Shown: positions 1 to 6,394, counted from the stretch's first letter. The stretch is DNA of 7,946 nucleotides from Phyllobacteriaceae bacterium UBA1940 (GCA_002336975.1 DDFA01000084.1:132-8077); one strand, 5' to 3'. The notes: generated from the letters alone by a model not told the origin. Numbers and translations are program-made.

Positions 1-779
1 CGGGTCTCGCCTGTGAAGGCGCCAAGCCCGTCGTCGCGATCTATTCGACCTTCCTGCAGCGGGCCTACGACCAGGTGGTCCACGATGTGGCGATCCAGAA
101 GCTGCCGGTGCGCTTCCCCATCGACCGAGCCGGTTTCGTCGGTGCTGACGGGCCGACCCATTGTGGCGCCTTCGACACGGCCTATCTCGCCTCGCTGCCG
201 GATTTTGTCGTCATGGCGGCCGCCGACGAGGCTGAACTGCGCCACATGGTGCGCACCGCAGCCGAGTTCGATGAAGGCCCGATCTCGTTCCGTTACCCGC
301 GAGGCAACGGCGTCGGCGTCGACATGCCCGCGCGGGGAGAGGTACTGGAGATCGGCAAGGGCCGTATCGTCAAGGAAGGCACCAAGGTGGCGCTGCTGTC
401 CTTCGGTACCCGTCTCAAGGATTGCCTGCTCGCCGCCGAAGAACTCGGCGCTGCCGGCCTGTCGACGACAGTTGCCGACGCGCGCTTCGCCAAGCCTCTG
501 GACGAGGAGCTGATCCGTCGCCTGGCGCGCTCGCACGAGGTGCTGGTCATGGTCGAGGAAGGCTCGGTTGGCGGCTTCACCAGCCAGGTGCTGGACTTCC
601 TTGCGCGCAATGGCTTGCTCGACAGTGGCCTCAAGGTGCGTCCGATGACGCTGCCCGACCGCTTTGTCGATCATGCCAATCCGGACAAGATGTATGCCGA
701 TGCCGGACTGGACTCGGCGGGCATCGTGCGTGCCGTGTTCGCAGCTCTTGGCAAGTCGGCACAGGCGGCGCGCGCCTGA
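1..779 (+). CDS. dxs: 1-deoxy-D-xylulose-5-phosphate synthase, C-terminal part
   Basis: DXS condenses pyruvate and glyceraldehyde 3-phosphate, using thiamine diphosphate, to give 1-deoxy-D-xylulose 5-phosphate, the first step of the cytoplasmic MEP isoprenoid pathway; the product also feeds thiamine and pyridoxal synthesis. The reading frame is open from base 3 and gives 258 residues. By the family's usual 620-640 residues, about 380 N-terminal residues lie outside the window, including the thiamine-binding domain and the catalytic Glu that sits just upstream of this point. What remains is the end of the pyrimidine-binding domain, with the very conserved [24 protein letters not shown] and RYPRGN segments, and the transketolase C-terminal domain ([21 protein letters not shown], ending near GLDSAGI). 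It is followed after 41 bases by tlyA on the same strand, so co-transcription is likely. The ending is intact and the identity is secure. Confidence 0.97.
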   Translation, partial: GLACEGAKPVVAIYSTFLQRAYDQVVHDVAIQKLPVRFPIDRAGFVGADGPTHCGAFDTAYLASLPDFVVMAAADEAELRHMVRTAAEFDEGPISFRYPRGNGVGVDMPARGEVLEIGKGRIVKEGTKVALLSFGTRLKDCLLAAEELGAAGLSTTVADARFAKPLDEELIRRLARSHEVLVMVEEGSVGGFTSQVLDFLARNGLLDSGLKVRPMTLPDRFVDHANPDKMYADAGLDSAGIVRAVFAALGKSAQAARA

Positions 780-820
780 CCGGCGCTTGCGTTGCGGTCG
801 CGCATTCGTCATTGAAAGCC

Positions 821-1642
821 ATGGACACATCAAGGCAAGCCCGCGCATCGGCCCGAAAATCGGACTCGATTTTCGGAAAGCGCGATGCGCAGCGCCCTGA
901 GTCCAGCCTGAGGCTCGACGAGCTGCTCGTCAGCCGCGGGCTGTTTGCCAGCCGCTCGCGCGCTCGCGATGCGGTGGCGCGCGGGGCCGTGACCGTCGAT
1001 GGCCAACCGGCGAAAAAGCCGGGGCAGACCGTTTCGGCTGATGTAGAGATTGAGGTCCACGATCCCGCACAGGCCTATGTGTCGCGCGCAGCACTCAAGT
1101 TGATCGCGGGGCTCGACCGTTTTGGCTTTGATCCGACGGGTGCCCAGGCGCTCGACATTGGTGCCTCCACCGGCGGTTTCACGCAGGTGCTGCTCGAACG
1201 CGGCGCCGCTCATGTCGTGGCGATCGATGTTGGCCATGGCCAGATGGACGCCGGTCTGAAGTCCGATCCACGCGTGACCTGCCTCGAGGGTCTCAATGCG
1301 CGCAGCCTGACATCTGATGATCTTGGCCGCCGGACGCCCGATTTCCTGGTTTCGGACGTCAGTTTCATCTCGTTGCGCCTGGCGCTGCCCAATGCGCTCG
1401 AGCTGGCTGCGCCAGGCGCAAAAGGCGTGTTCCTGGTCAAGCCGCAGTTCGAGGCTGGGCGCGAGGCGATCGGCAAGGGCGGCCTGCTCAAGAACCCGGC
1501 CGGCGGACCGCGTGTCGCCGAGGAGCTTCGTGCCTGGCTCGACACCGTGCCCGGCTGGCGTGCAATCGGCATCTGCGCTTCGCCGGTCGAAGGCGGTGAC
1601 GGCAATCATGAATTTCTGCTCGGTGGAGTGAAGGATCGATGA
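821..1642 (+). CDS. tlyA: TlyA family rRNA 2'-O-methyltransferase
   Basis: The predicted protein has 273 residues, close to the family norm. TlyA proteins use S-adenosylmethionine to methylate ribose 2'-OH groups of rRNA (C1920 of 23S, and C1409 of 16S in some members); old 'hemolysin A' labels rest on weak evidence. An S4 RNA-binding domain spans roughly residues 31-90 (RLDELLVSRG). The FtsJ-like Rossmann domain follows, with SAM motif I at 112-120 (DIGASTGGF). Residues matching the K-D-K-E catalytic tetrad are K93, D179 in VSDVSF, K207 in FLVKPQFEAG and E264 in GNHEF. The start is the only in-frame ATG before the S4 domain, but it has just a GAAAG two bases upstream, so initiation looks weak. 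About 30 residues precede the S4 domain, and residues 8-23 are encoded by a palindromic repeat. The stop overlaps the next start as ATGA. Whether 16S, 23S or both are modified cannot be told from sequence. Confidence 0.93.
   Translation: MDTSRQARASARKSDSIFGKRDAQRPESSLRLDELLVSRGLFASRSRARDAVARGAVTVDGQPAKKPGQTVSADVEIEVHDPAQAYVSRAALKLIAGLDRFGFDPTGAQALDIGASTGGFTQVLLERGAAHVVAIDVGHGQMDAGLKSDPRVTCLEGLNARSLTSDDLGRRTPDFLVSDVSFISLRLALPNALELAAPGAKGVFLVKPQFEAGREAIGKGGLLKNPAGGPRVAEELRAWLDTVPGWRAIGICASPVEGGDGNHEFLLGGVKDR
843..890. repeat. Double palindrome inside the start of tlyA
   Basis: Two nested inverted repeats share one centre region. The inner arms are CCGAAAATCG (853-862) and CGATTTTCGG (867-876), a perfect 10-base match around the 4-base loop GACT. 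The outer arms are GCGCATCG (843-850) and CGATGCGC (883-890), a perfect 8-base match. The left and right spacers are 2 and 6 bases, so the folded form would have an internal loop. The element lies wholly within the tlyA frame and is read as tlyA residues 8-23, ahead of the S4 domain. From memory, dispersed palindromes with a GAAAATCG...CGATTTTC core are common in Mesorhizobium-like genomes, usually between genes. Membership of such a family is an inference; the symmetry itself is seen directly. Confidence 0.8.
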
Positions 1643-2880
1643 CGACCAGGTTCGAGATTGCGCGTCTTGGCGCGCATGGCGACGGCGTCGTCGATGCCAA
1701 TGGTGGCCACATCTTCATTCCCTTCACGCTGCCCGGCGAGACGGTGACGGCCTCTCGTGACAAGGATCGCGCGCAACTGCTCGCCGTGCTCGAGGCGTCG
1801 CCGGAGCGCATCGAGCCCGCCTGCCGCCACTTCACCGAATGCGGCGGCTGCGCCATCCAGCATCTCGAAGACGGTGCCTATCGCGAATGGAAGCGCGGGC
1901 TGGTTGCCCATGCGCTGAAGGCGAGGGGCATCGAGACGCCGGTTGGCGACCTTGTCGCCTGTCCGCCGCGCAGCCGCAGGCGCGCCGCGTTCACCGCCCG
2001 CAACACCGAGGCCGGGATGCATCTCGGCTACAACAAGGCGTTTTCCCACACGCTTGTCGACATCGAGGAATGTCCGGTGCTCCTGCCTGACATCGTCGAG
2101 GCGGCCGGCACCTTGCGTCATCTCGCCGGTATCATCGCCAACACGTCGAAGCCATTCAGGTTCCTGGTCACCTCGACCGAGTCCGGCTTCGATGTTGCCG
2201 CCAGCGACTGCGGCAAGCCGACCGAGGCGATCCGCCGTGCGGCAACCGATTTCGTCATCAAGTCGAAGATTGCCAGGCTCTCCATCGACGGCGAGATCAT
2301 CGTCGAGCCGGTCAAGCCGGTGCTGACATTCGGCACGGCAGTGGTGACCCCGCCAACCGGTGGTTTTGTCCAGGCCGTGGCCGATGCCGAGCAGACGATG
2401 GCTTCGCTCGTTACAGGGCATCTGCGCAAGGCCAAGAAGGTCGCCGATCTCTATTCCGGCAGCGGCACCTTTTCGCTCAGGCTTGCCGCCAATTCGGAGG
2501 TCCATGCAGTGGAGGGCGATGCGGCTTCGCTTGCGGCACTCGATCGCGGCTTCCGCTTCGCCGGCGGGCTCAAGCGGGTGACCGTGGAGCGCCGCGACCT
2601 CGACCGTCGGCCGATGACCTTCAAGGAACTCAATGCCTTCGACGGCATCGCCTTCGATCCGCCGAGGGCAGGGGCGGAAGACCAGTGCAAGCAGATCGCC
2701 CGGTCCGACGTGCCTTATGTCGCGGCCGTGTCGTGCAATCCGGCGACGCTCGCGCGGGATCTCAGGATTCTGATCGACGGCGGTTACACGCTGAAGAGCG
2801 TGACGCCCATCGACCAGTTCCTCTGGTCGCATCATGTCGAAGCGGTGGCATTGCTGGAGAAGCCGAAGCGCCGACGCTGA
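1639..2880 (+). CDS. TRAM-domain RNA m5U methyltransferase (TrmA/RlmC/RlmD family)
   Basis: The protein has 413 residues and belongs to the class I SAM-dependent RNA 5-methyluridine methyltransferases. An N-terminal TRAM-like beta domain covers about residues 1-53. Four cysteines fit the [4Fe-4S] site of the RumA (RlmD) type: C62, C68 and C71 in the C-x5-C-x2-C spacing, plus C145 in ECPVL. The catalytic domain shows SAM motif I (DLYSGSGTFSL, 270-280), FDPPRAGA (339-346), the nucleophilic C366 in SCNPATLARD, and the likely general base E401 in HHVEAVALL. The cluster, nucleophile and base are all present, so it should be active. The substrate, tRNA U54 or a 23S rRNA uridine, cannot be decided here, so no symbol is given. 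The ATG overlaps the tlyA stop, with AAGGA (1631-1635) just ahead, which suggests translational coupling. Its stop lies 14 bases from that of a convergent gene. Confidence 0.93.
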   Translation: MTTRFEIARLGAHGDGVVDANGGHIFIPFTLPGETVTASRDKDRAQLLAVLEASPERIEPACRHFTECGGCAIQHLEDGAYREWKRGLVAHALKARGIETPVGDLVACPPRSRRRAAFTARNTEAGMHLGYNKAFSHTLVDIEECPVLLPDIVEAAGTLRHLAGIIANTSKPFRFLVTSTESGFDVAASDCGKPTEAIRRAATDFVIKSKIARLSIDGEIIVEPVKPVLTFGTAVVTPPTGGFVQAVADAEQTMASLVTGHLRKAKKVADLYSGSGTFSLRLAANSEVHAVEGDAASLAALDRGFRFAGGLKRVTVERRDLDRRPMTFKELNAFDGIAFDPPRAGAEDQCKQIARSDVPYVAAVSCNPATLARDLRILIDGGYTLKSVTPIDQFLWSHHVEAVALLEKPKRRR

Positions 2881-2900
2881 TCTGAGAAAACCTCTCAGCG
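2875..2900. terminator. Possible shared hairpin between convergent genes
   Basis: Between the two facing stop codons there are two mutually exclusive stems. The inner one pairs CTGAGA (2882-2887) with TCTCAG (2893-2898) around a 5-base loop. The outer one pairs CGCTGA (2875-2880) with TCAGCG (2895-2900), which are the last sense codon and stop of each gene. Neither is followed by a run of T on either strand, so intrinsic termination is only a weak possibility. Confidence 0.35.
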
Positions 2901-3908
2901 GACGAGATAGAGCCCGTCTTCACGGACCTCATAATGCGTCGAAAGCGCGTCGCGTCCCTCGAACGGTGTCGAAAGCAGATGGACCGGCTGCGGCCACGGA
3001 ACAATGTGTCCTCGCGCGTCGAGTTCGGCTGCGCGACGCACCAGCATGTCGAGGGTCGCACGCTGGTCGTTGTCATGGCGGACGCAGGAGAGATTGAGGC
3101 GGGAAATGGGATACAACCCGACTTCGGAGCGCTCGCAGACCGTCCTGACGATTGCCTGAACATGATGGGACCAGTCTTCGTTCTGCTCCATGGTCTCCAG
3201 TTGCTTGTAGGCATAGGCCCCGATGTGGGCGATGGTCAGCGCCGCGGTGGCGCGATCGCAATCCGGCTGCCTGACGATCCAGTCGATGATGTCGAGCGTT
3301 GCGCCGTGGTCGAAGCTCAGTCCACCGGCAAGCAGGTGCCAGAGATCCGGGTCGCCGTTGCCCGGCAGCCATTCGCCGATCTGGTCGACCGGCTTGAACA
3401 GTTGCGCGGCGTGGCCTTCCGGGGGCTGTGCCTGCGTCGTCAACTGAGCGCTGTCCGTTAGCGGCACGACCGCATGGCTTGTCCGCGCATCCGGCTCGTC
3501 GCTTACAGGTTGATCCAGCGTGACGCTGGAATCCTCGCCGACCATCCTCCTGATATATTCGAGGATCATCCGCTCGCTCTCGGAAACGGTACGGCAGGCT
3601 GCCCGGAACGAGCGATCGTCGAGTGTTATGGCCGCTTGGGCAAGTTCGGCAAGACGGGCCTCCTCGCGCGTCAGCCTGTCCGGCGAGAACGGCCGGTCGC
3701 CGCGCGCCTGCTGGATTGCCCAAGGAATGATCGAATTGGCCTGCCCGCCGCCGATCGAGAGTTGTGGCATGCTGATCGCGGCGCGGCGTTCGGCAAACGA
3801 ACGGCGCGCCTGTTCCTTCGCCCGCCGCGAATAGGTGCGATAGGCAATCAAGATGGCGGCCGCCAGGCTGGCGGCATACCATGCTCCGATCGGCACACTA
3901 TCAAGCAT
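2895..3908 (-). CDS. Membrane-anchored protein of unknown function, DUF4274-like segment
   Basis: I do not recognise a function for this 337-residue protein. Residues about 7-23 form one hydrophobic segment followed at once by a basic stretch (YRTYSRRAKEQARR). This fits a signal anchor with the bulk of the protein in the cytoplasm. Residues 75-125 look helical and charged. Residues 125-170 are a low-complexity linker rich in S, T, D, P and Q. Residues about 187-232 (DLWHLLAGGLSFDHG, then IIDWIVRQPDCDRATAAL) resemble the uncharacterised DUF4274 family, in which a W-I-x-x-x-P-x-C-D-x-x-T-A pattern recurs; this is from memory and unverified. The C-terminus ends in a short, probably beta-rich tail. 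The ATG has GGAG (complement of 3917-3920) eight bases upstream, a good reason for this start. It lies downstream of tldD on the same strand after 156 bases, and no convincing promoter of its own was found. That it is a real gene is likely; its role is unknown. Confidence 0.82.
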   Translation of the reverse strand: MLDSVPIGAWYAASLAAAILIAYRTYSRRAKEQARRSFAERRAAISMPQLSIGGGQANSIIPWAIQQARGDRPFSPDRLTREEARLAELAQAAITLDDRSFRAACRTVSESERMILEYIRRMVGEDSSVTLDQPVSDEPDARTSHAVVPLTDSAQLTTQAQPPEGHAAQLFKPVDQIGEWLPGNGDPDLWHLLAGGLSFDHGATLDIIDWIVRQPDCDRATAALTIAHIGAYAYKQLETMEQNEDWSHHVQAIVRTVCERSEVGLYPISRLNLSCVRHDNDQRATLDMLVRRAAELDARGHIVPWPQPVHLLSTPFEGRDALSTHYEVREDGLYLVR

Positions 3909-4037
3909 CGCAAATGCTCCGGCGGCTGCGGCCCCAGATGTATCAGGATATTCTTGAATACTGGTTTAGAGATTCGGTCCAGAGGGCTTGGGGCGCCGCG
4001 CGTGCGAACCGACGCTCCAAGTGCTTGAATCTGCGCC

Positions 4038-4056
4038 GTGGCGGACGATCCGCCGC
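4038..4056 (-). terminator. Hairpin just after tldD
   Basis: GGCGGA (4040-4045) and TCCGCC (4049-4054) form a perfect 6-base stem with a 3-base loop, extendable by a G-T and a G-C pair. It begins about 9 bases past the tldD stop on the minus strand. No T run follows, so it may be a 3'-end hairpin or a poor terminator. The rest of the 156-base gap before the next gene shows only an AT-rich dyad at 3949-3960. Confidence 0.3.
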
Positions 4057-4064
4057 CGAAACGA

Positions 4065-5477
4065 TCAGACCCGCGTGCCGCCGACGGTCATCTGGTTCAT
4101 CCGCAGGTGTGGCTGGCCGACGCCGACCGGCACGCCCTGTCCGGCCTTGCCGCACATGCCGATGCCGGTATCGAGCTTCATGTCGTTACCGACCATGGTG
4201 ACCCGATGCATGGCGTCGGGACCGTTGCCAATCAGCATCGCGCCCTTGATCGGCTGGGTCACCTTGCCGTCCTCGATCATGTAGGCCTCGGTGCAACCGA
4301 ACACGAACTTGCCCGAGGTGATGTCGACCTGGCCGCCGCCGAAGGACACGGCATAGATGCCGTTCTTGACCGAAGCGATGATCTCTTCCGGCGTCATGTC
4401 GCCCGAGGTCATGTAGGTGTTGGTCATGCGCGGCATCGGCTGGTGTGCGTAGGATTCGCGGCGGCCGTTGCCGGTGGCGTTCATGCCCATCAGGCGGGCA
4501 TTCTGCCGGTCCTGCATGTAGCCGACCAGCTTGCCGTCCTCGATCAGCACGTTGCGGGCGCTGGGCGTGCCCTCGTCGTCGACCGTCAACGAGCCGCGGC
4601 GCTCGGCGATCGTGCCGTCATCAACGACGGTGACGCCCTTGGCTGCGACCTGCTGGCCCAGAAGTCCGGCGAAGGCGGAGGTCTTCTTGCGGTTGAAGTC
4701 GCCTTCGAGGCCGTGACCGACGGCCTCATGCAGCATGACGCCCGGCCAGCCGGAGGACAGAACGATATCGAAGGTACCGGCCGGCGCAGGGATGGCTTCG
4801 AGATTGACCAGTGCCTGGCGCAGCGCTTCGCTGGCGGCCGTCTGCCAGCTGTCTTCGGTCAGGAACTCGTCGAAATTCTTGCGTCCGCCCGCACCATAGG
4901 AGCCGCTCTCCTGGCGGTCGCCGTCGCCGACGATCACCGACACGTTCATGCGAACCAGCGGGCGAATGTCGCGCACCACCTGGCCGTCGCCCCGCAGGAT
5001 CTCGACATGCTGCCAGGACGAGGCGAGCGAGGCGGTGACCTGCCGGACGCGTGGATCCTTTTCGCGCAGCCAGGCGTCGATCTCCTGCAACAGCTTGGCC
5101 TTGGCCTCGAAGCCGGGCGAGTTGATGGGGTTCTCTTCGCCGTAGAGATGACGGTTGGTGCGGGCCGGAGCAGCGGCGAGCGTGCCGCTATAGCCGCCCT
5201 TGACGGCCGAGACCGCATCCGAAGCGCGCAGCAGTGCCGCTTCCGACAGGTCGCTCGAATGGGCGTAGCCGGTGGCCTCGCCGGCAACCGCGCGCAAACC
5301 AAAACCCTGGTCGGTGTTGAAGTTGGCGGTCTTCAGACGTCCGTTGTCGAACATCAGCGCCTCGCCCTCGCGATATTCGACGAAGAGTTCGCCGTCATCG
5401 GCGCCCTCGATCGTTTCGGCGACGATCTTGCGCACGCGGTCTTCTGAAATGTCGAACTGGCTGAGCAGGGTGGTCAT
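4065..5477 (-). CDS. tldD: Metalloprotease TldD
   Basis: TldD is a cytoplasmic zinc-dependent peptidase that works as a heterodimer with TldE (PmbA). In Escherichia coli the pair trims the microcin B17 precursor and degrades unfolded peptides such as CcdA; the alphaproteobacterial substrates are not known to me. The 470 residues match the usual length (481 in E. coli). The HExxxH zinc site is seen at H250-E251-H255 (MLHEAVGHGLEGDFNRKK), and C442 in GIGMCGKAGQG fits the third ligand. Other conserved stretches are GSLTVDDEGTP (295-305), GYMQDRQNARLMG (319-331) and FGCTEAYMIEDG (393-404). The start is the ATG with GGAGG nine bases upstream; an in-frame TTG 66 bases earlier lacks this support. 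ialB lies 85 bases upstream on the same strand. A weak promoter-like pair, TTGTCC and TACATC with 17 bases between, falls at 5515-5543. tldE is not in the window. Confidence 0.96.
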   Translation of the reverse strand: MTTLLSQFDISEDRVRKIVAETIEGADDGELFVEYREGEALMFDNGRLKTANFNTDQGFGLRAVAGEATGYAHSSDLSEAALLRASDAVSAVKGGYSGTLAAAPARTNRHLYGEENPINSPGFEAKAKLLQEIDAWLREKDPRVRQVTASLASSWQHVEILRGDGQVVRDIRPLVRMNVSVIVGDGDRQESGSYGAGGRKNFDEFLTEDSWQTAASEALRQALVNLEAIPAPAGTFDIVLSSGWPGVMLHEAVGHGLEGDFNRKKTSAFAGLLGQQVAAKGVTVVDDGTIAERRGSLTVDDEGTPSARNVLIEDGKLVGYMQDRQNARLMGMNATGNGRRESYAHQPMPRMTNTYMTSGDMTPEEIIASVKNGIYAVSFGGGQVDITSGKFVFGCTEAYMIEDGKVTQPIKGAMLIGNGPDAMHRVTMVGNDMKLDTGIGMCGKAGQGVPVGVGQPHLRMNQMTVGGTRV

Positions 5478-5479
5478 GG

Positions 5480-5529
5480 CGCGTCGCCTCCGAAACGGGG
5501 AACTGATTAGTCCCGATGTAGGCGACGCG
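5480..5529 (-). promoter_or_regulatory. Inverted repeat covering the tldD ribosome binding site
   Basis: On the plus strand CGCGTCGCCT (5480-5489) is the exact reverse complement of AGGCGACGCG (5520-5529). In minus-strand RNA this gives a perfect 10-base stem with a 30-base loop. It would pair three of the five bases of the tldD GGAGG (5487-5491) and most of the spacer before the ATG. Only RNA that starts upstream of 5529, for example readthrough from ialB, could form it. A transcript starting near 5508 from the weak promoter candidate at 5515-5543 would not. The repeat is certain; a regulatory role is inferred. Confidence 0.35.
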
Positions 5530-5562
5530 GAGGCTCCGGACAATGTCTCCGGCGCCAGGTGT

Positions 5563-6060
5563 TTACGGCAGTGCCGCGAAACCTTCGGCGAAGCCGGTCA
5601 GGTCGACGGGGATGCCGATGCCTTCCTCGGGGGTCTGGAAGACGATGAAGGTGGCGGACTTGCCGGTCTTCAGCGTGTCGAGCAGCTGCTTTTCGAGGAT
5701 CACCTCGGCATAGCAGCCGTCCTCGAAACAACGGGCGAAATAGGCGCGGCCGATGTCCTTGCCGTCGACATAGAGCCCCAGCCCGTTCGGCAGCAGCACG
5801 CCGAGCGGCGTCAGCACCCGCAGGATCTCCGCCTTGTTGTCCGCGGTCTTGAAGACAACCACCGACAGGCCCATCTCCGGCCGCTCTTCGGCGACGACAT
5901 TCTGCATCATCGCGCATTGTTCGGAGGTTGCGCCGGCGGGCGTCGAGCAGACGATCGACCATGCGCCATGCGTGCCCTTGACCGTTTCCGCCTGCTGCGC
6001 GGCGGCCGGCGCAAAGGCGCTCGCGGCGAGCATCAGGGACAGGCAAAGGCGTCTGAACAT
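5563..6060 (-). CDS. Secreted IalB-family protein (invasion associated locus B)
   Basis: This 165-residue protein has a clear Sec signal peptide: MFRR, then a hydrophobic core, then AAA at 19-21 with likely cleavage before QQ. The mature part of about 144 residues fits the IalB family of small periplasmic or envelope proteins, named from Bartonella, where IalB contributes to red-cell invasion. Many free-living Hyphomicrobiales carry several paralogs, so invasion should not be assumed here. Family-like features are the GAWSIVC segment (32-38), EQCAMMQ (47-53) and CFEDGCYAEV (111-120). The four cysteines C38, C49, C111 and C116 could form two disulfides in the periplasm. GGAG (complement of 6067-6070) lies six bases before the ATG, and a good promoter lies just upstream. 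It is followed by tldD on the same strand and is divergent from coxB. No symbol is given because paralogs cannot be told apart here. Confidence 0.88.
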   Translation of the reverse strand: MFRRLCLSLMLAASAFAPAAAQQAETVKGTHGAWSIVCSTPAGATSEQCAMMQNVVAEERPEMGLSVVVFKTADNKAEILRVLTPLGVLLPNGLGLYVDGKDIGRAYFARCFEDGCYAEVILEKQLLDTLKTGKSATFIVFQTPEEGIGIPVDLTGFAEGFAALP

Positions 6061-6088
6061 CGGGAACTCCGGGACGAATCACGCGAAT

Positions 6089-6117
6089 CTATAGCGCGGG
6101 CGGCGCTTTCATGGCAA
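6089..6117 (-). promoter_or_regulatory. Sigma70-type promoter for the IalB-family gene
   Basis: On the minus strand TTGCCA (complement of 6112-6117) and CTATAG (complement of 6089-6094) are separated by exactly 17 bases. The first matches TTGACA at five of six positions, and the second matches the rhizobial-type CTATAT at five of six. A start near 6082 would give a leader of about 20 bases with GGAG placed correctly before the ATG at 6060. Spacing, element quality and distance all agree. Confidence 0.55.
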
Positions 6118-6394
6118 AGCACTTGCCTCAAGCGTGTCTTCGGCTGCAAATCGGTCCGAAATACGGCCCTTCGCGCGCCGCCGCGCAATGGCCTCCGATT
6201 CGCCGCCAACCGGCCGATTTCAGCAGGTTACCCGACAAAACGCACCGATCTTGAACAGTTCGCACAAAATGCCGCATCTTGGATCGAACGGGTTCCTTGC
6301 GGCTCGATTGAGAGTATGGTTTGAACGGCACGAATTGGTGAGGGACTGCGCCTGACGGTCGGCGCACACCTAAACTTTGCGGGAGATGATCGCA
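6118..6394 (+). other. Long leader or control region upstream of coxB
   Basis: No protein-coding gene is supported in this stretch, and no sigma70 pair facing coxB is convincing. Two short dyads, GAACAGTTC (6253-6261) and GAACGGGTTC (6286-6295), lie about 33 bases apart, each preceded by ATCTTG. Nearer the gene, TGCGCC (6347-6352) and GGCGCA (6361-6366) can form a 6-base stem with an 8-base loop, ending 28 bases before the chosen coxB start. I see no FNR/FixK box and no direct-repeat LexA box. The promoter of the cox operon probably lies here, but its position is not resolved. Confidence 0.4.
6381..6385 (+). promoter_or_regulatory. Ribosome binding site deciding the coxB start
   Basis: GGGAG sits nine bases before the GTG at 6395, an ordinary spacing. 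It directly abuts the in-frame ATG at 6386, leaving no spacer, so it supports GTG over ATG. A TTG at 6377 is also in frame but lies upstream of the site. Confidence 0.55.

Noticed and set aside
821..1642. TlyA as a hemolysin or virulence factor
   Set aside because: The S4 domain plus the FtsJ-like methyltransferase tetrad indicate an rRNA methyltransferase; the hemolysin name is historical.
1606..2835. A 409-residue minus-strand open frame opposite the m5U methyltransferase
   Set aside because: The plus-strand gene has all its catalytic and cluster residues. The antisense frame is Arg-, Gly- and His-rich with no motif and no good start site.
3932..3975. A promoter for the DUF4274-like gene near the dyad at 3949-3960
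   Set aside because: The minus strand offers CTGGAC about 16 bases from TATTCA, but the match is poor and the AT-rich dyad is short, so I do not call it.
4038..5447. A 469-residue plus-strand open frame opposite tldD
   Set aside because: It mirrors tldD across nearly its whole length, has no recognisable domain and is rich in A, G, V, D and H, as expected from reading GC-rich codons backwards. tldD has full family motifs and a strong ribosome binding site.
5478..5543. A longer tldD starting at an in-frame TTG at 5543
   Set aside because: The extra 22 residues are Ser/Arg-rich and unlike TldD, while the ATG at 5477 has GGAGG nine bases upstream.
6251..6295. An alphaproteobacterial LexA box or an FNR/FixK site upstream of coxB
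   Set aside because: The GAAC and GTTC elements are inverted with 1-2 base spacers, not direct repeats with 7-base spacing, and no TTGAT-N4-ATCAA pattern is present.
5272..6324. A 350-residue plus-strand open frame across tldD, ialB and the intergenic gap
   Set aside because: It crosses two well-supported genes and a promoter, and has no domain or ribosome binding site.
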